From BOG-1155 sp963717985 (GTDB lineage Bacteria; Desulfobacterota; Syntrophorhabdia; Syntrophorhabdales; WCHB1-27): a stretch of DNA of 64,000 nt. Below are positions 59,901 to 64,000 of this stretch, one piece after another (positions within the stretch are counted from its first letter, which is position 1; each line of letters begins with the position of its first letter). The stretch spans positions 496,001 to 560,000 of the forward strand of contig CAVQYC010000003.1 of assembly GCA_963717985.1 (NCBI GenBank), in the 5' to 3' direction. Both the position numbers and the translations under genes were made by a program. The notes beneath the pieces were generated by a model. That model was not told the DNA's origin, did not search any database, and was given only the letters and a program-made list of their open reading frames with translations.

Positions 59901-60488
59901 GCGGGGCATATCCCGATTGTCGCCCTCACCGCACACGCCCTCGAAGGGGACAGGGAAAAGTCGCTGGAAGCGGGCATGGACGACCATCTCAGCAAGCCCT
60001 TCACCTTCGACCAGTTGACTGAAGTCCTCGCGAAGTATCTTCCCTTTCAGCGCGTCGAACTCGACGTCGCCTCCCATCCTGTCTACGATGAATCCATCGG
60101 AAACGGGGCGCTCACTCCGGTTCGGCGCCAGGACGGCGAGGACTCCTCCGGTATCGATCGGACGGTCCTCGACAGGATCCGCGCGATCGAAGCCCAGGGG
60201 TCAACCGGCCTGTTCACTACCGTCGTCACCTATTATATCAACGAATCGCCGGGGACTATTGCGTCCCTGCGAAAAGCTGTAGAGGCGAACGACGCGGGGA
60301 CGATGCAGGAACTCGCCCACAGCCTCAAGTCGGCCAGTGCAAATGTGGGCGCCCAGACGGTTGCAGGGTTGTGCAAAGAAATGGAGCTGGCGGGACGGGC
60401 AAAAACCACTCAGGCAGGTCCTGAGCTGCTTCTCCAAATCGAAAGAGAATTCGGCATTGCATCACACGCATTGATGGCCGAACTGTAA
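56949..60488 (+). CDS. Hybrid sensor histidine kinase (HisKA-HATPase-REC-REC-Hpt)
   Basis: This 1179-residue inner-membrane kinase has a first membrane helix at about residues 10-32, a long helical sensor region (periplasmic), and a second membrane helix near 465-487. HisKA follows with phospho-His525 (FLANMSHEIRTPMNG) and a HATPase with DTGIGI and GGTGLGLSIA. Two receiver domains have Asp821 and Asp959, and a C-terminal Hpt domain has His1124 (AHSLKSASANVGA). This is a complete phosphorelay. Its partner is probably the REC-GGDEF-EAL gene 13 bp downstream. No Pho-type array precedes it. Confidence 0.9.
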   Translation: MTLRGKLLSNSAITVTGILLISIAALIGIYHVKQRVFDVTENSTPRQLTTLEFTKTLQEHSALLSVAMSAATESEISGREQELGRTLLKLKLIASRMRPFQTTKNTVPIHETIGEVEALTHQIVRSTRERVQAEQRAARSRAEAQELIRLNADNRLLLQSSLKKLETASISGLMRSSFKTKEMTAQFRALQSGKDSFQQLESAFNDLRTAANVHDIAVIRGRAGFALQTLRQHVENMAQITQSLLSFEKPAFDAQGPFSLKAIQLTDPGTPNSDLFEKSWRFCRARLDEISRLITEDSEDTTAVFYSENGQLEQRLLDSDAVGKVMLLNTELATITDGIQNSVQTLVHERSPDRIRASGESIRNLFGTTKGIMFEMESTLIMDARDEERNLIHETGIMLDRVERLVMKDGGIIQALEAAADTRIQSEQMVAKLVSMIQAQKEMGNKIVRDAHDEQDRTVGTVNLMVKAVTALLLGAVVFVLGVTVVLDRRIGRSIINLVADLKAAKEGAETANRAKSHFLANMSHEIRTPMNGVLGLLELLKASALAEKQRNYVNMALSSGIVLLNVINDILDFSKMEAGHMELVIEELDLPQIAEDAAALFSEQADAKKVEMLCHVLPATPRRLRGDATRLRQIIINLIGNAIKFTESGEVALKVLPLTTHGDTVTLRFEVSDTGIGISPEAQARIFDSFAQADSSTTRKFGGTGLGLSIATQLVHMMDGEIGVESEPGKGSTFWFTARFQTAEGVTTSERAGDIQNDPRELKGLRVLVVDDNATNRQILNDMFLAWGFEPGSATNGAEALRMLEEARLAGRHFQLAVLDMMMPGMSGIDLARALRKGTAFADLRLIMLTSLDGSGELEIARQVGIAAYLIKPVRQSRLLNAVTSAMGMKAADTNNTDFHTGRCFAGASVLLVEDHPVNQEVGKAMLEHLGCSVEVAGNGRIALDLYSHRSYDLVLMDCQMPEMDGYEATRAIRSAETARNGAAGHIPIVALTAHALEGDREKSLEAGMDDHLSKPFTFDQLTEVLAKYLPFQRVELDVASHPVYDESIGNGALTPVRRQDGEDSSGIDRTVLDRIRAIEAQGSTGLFTTVVTYYINESPGTIASLRKAVEANDAGTMQELAHSLKSASANVGAQTVAGLCKEMELAGRAKTTQAGPELLLQIEREFGIASHALMAEL

Positions 60489-60501
60489 GGGGGCACCGAT
60501 A

Positions 60502-62991
60502 ATGGAAAATCCTTCAAATACTACACCCTACGCGTCGGTTCTGGTTGCCGACGACGACCCCATGGTACGACTGATAGCCCGGGAATCGCTCAGGCATGCT
60601 GATTTCGAGGTGTCGGAAGCAGCAAATGGTCAGGAGGCGCTGACACGTTTCGATCAACTGAGGCCGGACATCGTCATGCTCGACGTGAGGATGCCGGTAA
60701 TGGACGGCTTCTCCGCATGTTCCCAACTTCGCGACCATCCGGCCGGTAAGCTCATCCCCATCCTCATGGTGACGGGACTTGACGACGTCGACTCGATAAA
60801 CCGCGCTTACGAGGCTGGGGCAACTGACTTTGCCACCAAGCCTATCAACTGGCTGATCCTGGGCCACAGACTCCGTTATATGCTGAGGGCCAGCAGATCG
60901 ATCGAGGCGCTGCACCGGAGCGAGATGAAGAACAGGGCGCTCCTGGATGCGGTCCCCGACCTCATGCTTCGAACAAACAGACAGGGGGAGTTGCTGGAGT
61001 TCAAGGAGACCAAGGGTTTGGAGCTTCCCCCTCTCGTGGCAGGATGTGTGGAGAGGAAACTCTACGAGGTACTGCCGGTTGAAGCGGCGCATCAGATAAT
61101 CAAGAGTGCGGACACCGCACTGGCAACCGGTGAAGCCCAAACACTTGAATACGTCCAGGTCACCGCCGGCAACAGACGTGATTGTGAGGCCCGGGTCGTG
61201 TCGTGCGGACAACATGAGATCCTTGTCATGGTCAGGGACATTACCGCAAGAAAGAGGTCTGAGAAAGCCCTCCGCGAGAGCGAGGAGCGGTACGCCCTGG
61301 CCCTCCAGGGCGCTAACGACGGACTATGGGACTGGGATCTGAGGGTCAATGAGATCCATTTCTCGAACAGATGGAAGAGTATGTTGGGATATGGGGATGA
61401 CGAAGTGGGAAATCGTCCGGAGGAATGGCTGAACAGGATTCACCGCGATGACGCGGACAGGGTAAGGATGGAAATTAACGCCCACCTGGAGGGCAAGGGT
61501 CCCCATTTTCAGAGCGAATACCGTATCATGTGTAAAGACGGCAGCTATCGCTGGATGCTGAGCCGGGGCATTGCCCTGGCTGACAAGCAGGGCAATTCGT
61601 ACAGGATGGCGGGGTCCCAGACGGACGTCACCGAAGGAAAACGCGTTGCCGAACAGTTGCTCCAGGAGGCGTTCTACGATGGCCTCACGAAGCTTCCAAA
61701 CCGTGCGCTGTTCATGGACAGGCTGAATCACGCGGTCCAGCGGGGGGGACGGATGGGCAGTTGTTTTGCTGTTTTATTCATCGACCTCGATCGCTTCAAA
61801 TTCATTAACGACAGCTTGGGCCATCTGACGGGAGACCATCTCCTCGTAGAGACGGCGGAGCGGATAAATCATTTCATAAGGCCGGCTGATACGTTCGCCC
61901 GACTCGGGGGTGACGAGTTTGTCATTCTCCTCGAGGATATTAAAGGACTGGAAAACGTCACCGCCGTGGCAGAAAGGATACAGAATGCCTTTCGTATTCC
62001 TTTCTCTCTCGACGACCGGGAGGTTTTCGTGACGGCCAGCATCGGGATCACCCTAAACTCGGGAGAGTACATGAGACCCCAGGACATGCTGCGAGATGCC
62101 GACATTGCCATGTACCGGGCAAAGGAGGAAGAACCGGGCAGTTGGGTTGTCTTCGATCCTTCCATGCACACGAGTGCGGTTAAAGTTCTCGAGCTTCAGA
62201 ATGACTTGCGCCGCGCCCTGGACTGCCACGAGTTCTTTTTGGTCTATCAGCCTATAGTCGACATTCATACCGGTCGCGTGGCCTCCCTGGAAGCGCTGAT
62301 CCGCTGGACGCATCCGACCCGGGGAGTCGTTACGCCGGATTCCTTCATCCCCCTGGCCGAAGAGACAGGGCTCATACTCCGGATTGGCGAGTGGGTTCTG
62401 GATACGGTATGCAGACAAATGAGAAAATGGCATGACGAGGGGCTCATGGTTCGCGTGGCAGTCAATCTCTCTGCTCGCCAGCTTCGGGACAGCAGTCTCG
62501 CGGACACCATTTCCCGGTTCCTGAAGCAGTCAAAGATCGAACCGGCGTGGCTGGAGATAGAGATAACCGAAAGCTCCATCATGGGTGACTGGGAGGTCTC
62601 CGGCGCCAACCTTTCACGGCTCCAGGCCCTTGGCGTGCGCCTCAGCCTGGACGACTTCGGAACAGGGTATTCGTCTCTCAGTTACCTCAACAAGCTGCCC
62701 GTTACCAAGCTGAAAATCGACCGCTCATTTGTGGCCAAAATGGCGCCCCTGGCCGAGCGTCATGGGATCGTAAAAACAATACTCGACCTCGCTGATAGCT
62801 TGAATTTGGAGGTTGTCGCCGAGGGGGTCGAGACAGTGGAGCAGCTCGTTCAACTGCGGGACATGAAATGCAGCCTGATTCAGGGCTATCTTTTCTCAAA
62901 GCCTCTGGACCAGGCATCGATAGAAGCCTATCTCCGATCGTTTCAGATCTCTGATAATTTGAGACTTAAGGGCTGTTGCTCACCCCCTTGA
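60502..62991 (+). CDS. REC-PAS-GGDEF-EAL response regulator
   Basis: This 829-residue regulator of cyclic-di-GMP has a receiver domain (Asp61 in IVMLDVRMPVMDG) and one or two PAS regions, of which the clear one is RYALALQGANDGLWDWDL. GGDEF is intact at residues 469-473, and the EAL domain has SLEALIRW (597-599) and DDFGTGYSS. Both catalytic signatures are present, so it could make or degrade c-di-GMP. It follows the hybrid kinase by 13 bp and is probably its output. Confidence 0.9.
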   Translation: MENPSNTTPYASVLVADDDPMVRLIARESLRHADFEVSEAANGQEALTRFDQLRPDIVMLDVRMPVMDGFSACSQLRDHPAGKLIPILMVTGLDDVDSINRAYEAGATDFATKPINWLILGHRLRYMLRASRSIEALHRSEMKNRALLDAVPDLMLRTNRQGELLEFKETKGLELPPLVAGCVERKLYEVLPVEAAHQIIKSADTALATGEAQTLEYVQVTAGNRRDCEARVVSCGQHEILVMVRDITARKRSEKALRESEERYALALQGANDGLWDWDLRVNEIHFSNRWKSMLGYGDDEVGNRPEEWLNRIHRDDADRVRMEINAHLEGKGPHFQSEYRIMCKDGSYRWMLSRGIALADKQGNSYRMAGSQTDVTEGKRVAEQLLQEAFYDGLTKLPNRALFMDRLNHAVQRGGRMGSCFAVLFIDLDRFKFINDSLGHLTGDHLLVETAERINHFIRPADTFARLGGDEFVILLEDIKGLENVTAVAERIQNAFRIPFSLDDREVFVTASIGITLNSGEYMRPQDMLRDADIAMYRAKEEEPGSWVVFDPSMHTSAVKVLELQNDLRRALDCHEFFLVYQPIVDIHTGRVASLEALIRWTHPTRGVVTPDSFIPLAEETGLILRIGEWVLDTVCRQMRKWHDEGLMVRVAVNLSARQLRDSSLADTISRFLKQSKIEPAWLEIEITESSIMGDWEVSGANLSRLQALGVRLSLDDFGTGYSSLSYLNKLPVTKLKIDRSFVAKMAPLAERHGIVKTILDLADSLNLEVVAEGVETVEQLVQLRDMKCSLIQGYLFSKPLDQASIEAYLRSFQISDNLRLKGCCSPP

Positions 62992-63821
62992 GTTCCGTGC
63001 TTATCCTGTTGCCATGCCCAGAGATACGTGCCCCTCTCATTGCTACGGACTGTAAATCCTGCGGCGGTAAGAAACTCCCCAAGGGCATGGGCGTTATGGG
63101 TGTCGTCATCAGCGTTGCCATGGACCTCGATTGCCATCTGGCCGATTCGTCTCAGTGTTGCCGGATTTGTGTGGTAGAGTATGGAGAACTCGCTCCCTTC
63201 GCAATCCATCTTCAGTAAATCTACTGTCCGTAATCGTTCTTGCTCAAAGATGTCCTGGAGAGTGACCGCCTTTACCTTCTCGGCCTTCCCGCTTTTGCGC
63301 CCCGATGGGCAGGCTGTGGCGGTAGTTGTGAGGGCAGCAGTATGGTCGAAAAACATCTCAATAGTGCCTGAAGCGCCGGAGACAGCCATACGCCTGCACG
63401 TTATGGTAACGTGTGGGTTTGCCTTCACGTTGTTTACCATTTCTTCGTAGTTGGCCTGAACGGGCTCGTAGGCAAAGACTGCCCCCCCCCACCTGGATGC
63501 GGCAAAAAGGCTGAAGAAACCGACATTTGCACCGATGTCGAGTATTGTCGGGTGTTCCCGCAGCGGCAGGAGCAAACCTTCCAGGTAGTGTTGTCTCAGG
63601 AATATGCTCTTGAATTCCGGGTAAAGCTGCGTGGGAACCCTGATAGATACACCCGTTCTGGTGATAAAGAGGAACTCCTCTGCGGTACGGAAGCCCATTT
63701 TTTCCGCATAGTAAATCCACCAGTTAGTGAAAGTCTTAAAGAGGTTGTACTGACGCCTGACGGCTCTATTTTTCCGCAAGATTCTCTCAAGCCTGTCTAT
63801 GGCTGCTTCATAAACCGTCAT
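62943..63821 (-). CDS. FkbM-family SAM-dependent methyltransferase
   Basis: This 292-residue methyltransferase has the SAM-binding motif ILDIGANVGFFSLFAA, then VFAYEPVQANYE and LLKMDCEGSEFSILY, all typical of the FkbM family. Members often O-methylate sugars of surface glycans. Its 3' end overlaps the convergent REC-GGDEF-EAL gene by 49 bp, which is unusual but leaves both frames intact. It stands alone on its strand. Confidence 0.85.
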   Translation of the reverse strand: MTVYEAAIDRLERILRKNRAVRRQYNLFKTFTNWWIYYAEKMGFRTAEEFLFITRTGVSIRVPTQLYPEFKSIFLRQHYLEGLLLPLREHPTILDIGANVGFFSLFAASRWGGAVFAYEPVQANYEEMVNNVKANPHVTITCRRMAVSGASGTIEMFFDHTAALTTTATACPSGRKSGKAEKVKAVTLQDIFEQERLRTVDLLKMDCEGSEFSILYHTNPATLRRIGQMAIEVHGNADDDTHNAHALGEFLTAAGFTVRSNERGTYLWAWQQDKHGTQGGEQQPLSLKLSEI

Positions 63822-63961
63822 TCGTTATTATAGCAGATTTTTGTAGTTGTAGTTCCGACGGCAACCGATGTCACTACCGGATACCTGAGGACAGTGCAGA
63901 CTTCCGCACCCCACGAGCACCTTTCTTGAACGGACATTGTAGTGATATTATTGGGGAATTA

Positions 63962-64000
63962 TGGCGGAGGGAGAGGGATTCGAACCCCCGGACCGCTTAT
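63962..64000 (-). tRNA. tRNA 3' half, probably tRNA-Ser, cut off by window end
   Basis: Read on the minus strand, the last 39 bases give a T-arm (GGGGG-TTCGAAT-CCCTC), the 3' acceptor strand TCCCTCC, discriminator G and an encoded CCA. Discriminator G73 and the GGAGGGA-type acceptor suit tRNA-Ser. The anticodon lies outside the window, so the isotype is an inference. Confidence 0.75.

Noticed and set aside
56949..60488. Hybrid kinase as the missing PhoR partner
   Set aside because: Its domain order (two REC domains and Hpt) and adjacency to a REC-GGDEF-EAL gene fit a separate c-di-GMP pathway, and it has no Pho-type promoter.

Overview
The window looks like a chromosomal segment of an anaerobic, delta-proteobacterium-like organism. 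Desulfobacterota, Syntrophorhabdus/Syntrophobacter-type, is my inference from gene content: a Liv-type importer operon joined to short-chain dehydrogenases, DUF342/FapA, an OlsF-like fusion, a PHP-glycosyltransferase fusion and many two-component genes. No rRNA or marker gene is present to settle this. There is no phage and no CRISPR array. Several insertion sequences are present.

Layout. 1-8.2 kb holds housekeeping and hypothetical genes (HAD phosphatase, sugar-nucleotide epimerase, RsmE, FapA), plus a reductase broken by two frameshifts. 8.3-9.3 kb is a REP-associated tyrosine transposase between perfect 26-bp inverted repeats. 9.3-16 kb, minus strand, is one transport/catabolic operon: Tat-exported binding protein, LivG, LivF, LivH, LivM and two SDR dehydrogenases. 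16.4-21.8 kb is mobile: an IS1182-type element, a VapC/Phd-like toxin-antitoxin pair, an IS110-type element with structured flanks, and the first of three near-identical IS200 copies. 21.8-28.6 kb carries a UvrD-type helicase, an orphan PhnH, a tiny membrane protein, the second IS200 and a frameshifted DUF445 gene. 28.6-36 kb is an unusual cluster: a MetK-like protein lacking two catalytic residues, a P-type ATPase with an N-terminal HMA_2-like domain, a long repetitive amphipathic protein, two further HMA_2-like proteins and a DUF5132 protein, with the third IS200 inserted next to it.

36-57 kb reads as a phosphate-starvation island. It has PstS, a PhoB-like regulator, PhoH, an OlsF-like ornithine-lipid synthase, an MGDG-synthase-like glycosyltransferase, a PHP-GT4 glycosyltransferase, a phosphatidylserine decarboxylase homologue, Lgt-like and DedA-like membrane proteins, and two very large paralogous proteins (805 and 823 aa) that I cannot assign. 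The strongest unifying signal is in the DNA between genes. At least 13 promoters carry direct repeats of a (A/C/G)TTAAC or ATTCA(C/T) hexamer at 11-bp spacing. In nearly all, the array ends 10 bp before a -10 hexamer and points the same way relative to its gene. This is the architecture of PhoB-activated promoters. It links the lipid genes, the two giant proteins, one HMA_2 protein, a HAD protein and the tiny membrane protein into one candidate regulon for replacing phospholipids with phosphorus-free lipids.

57-63 kb encodes a hybrid histidine kinase and a REC-PAS-GGDEF-EAL protein, then a convergent FkbM methyltransferase and the 3' end of a tRNA, probably tRNA-Ser. Four frameshift signatures occur in the window (two in the reductase, one at the FapA start, one in DUF445), so either pseudogenes or residual sequence errors must be considered.
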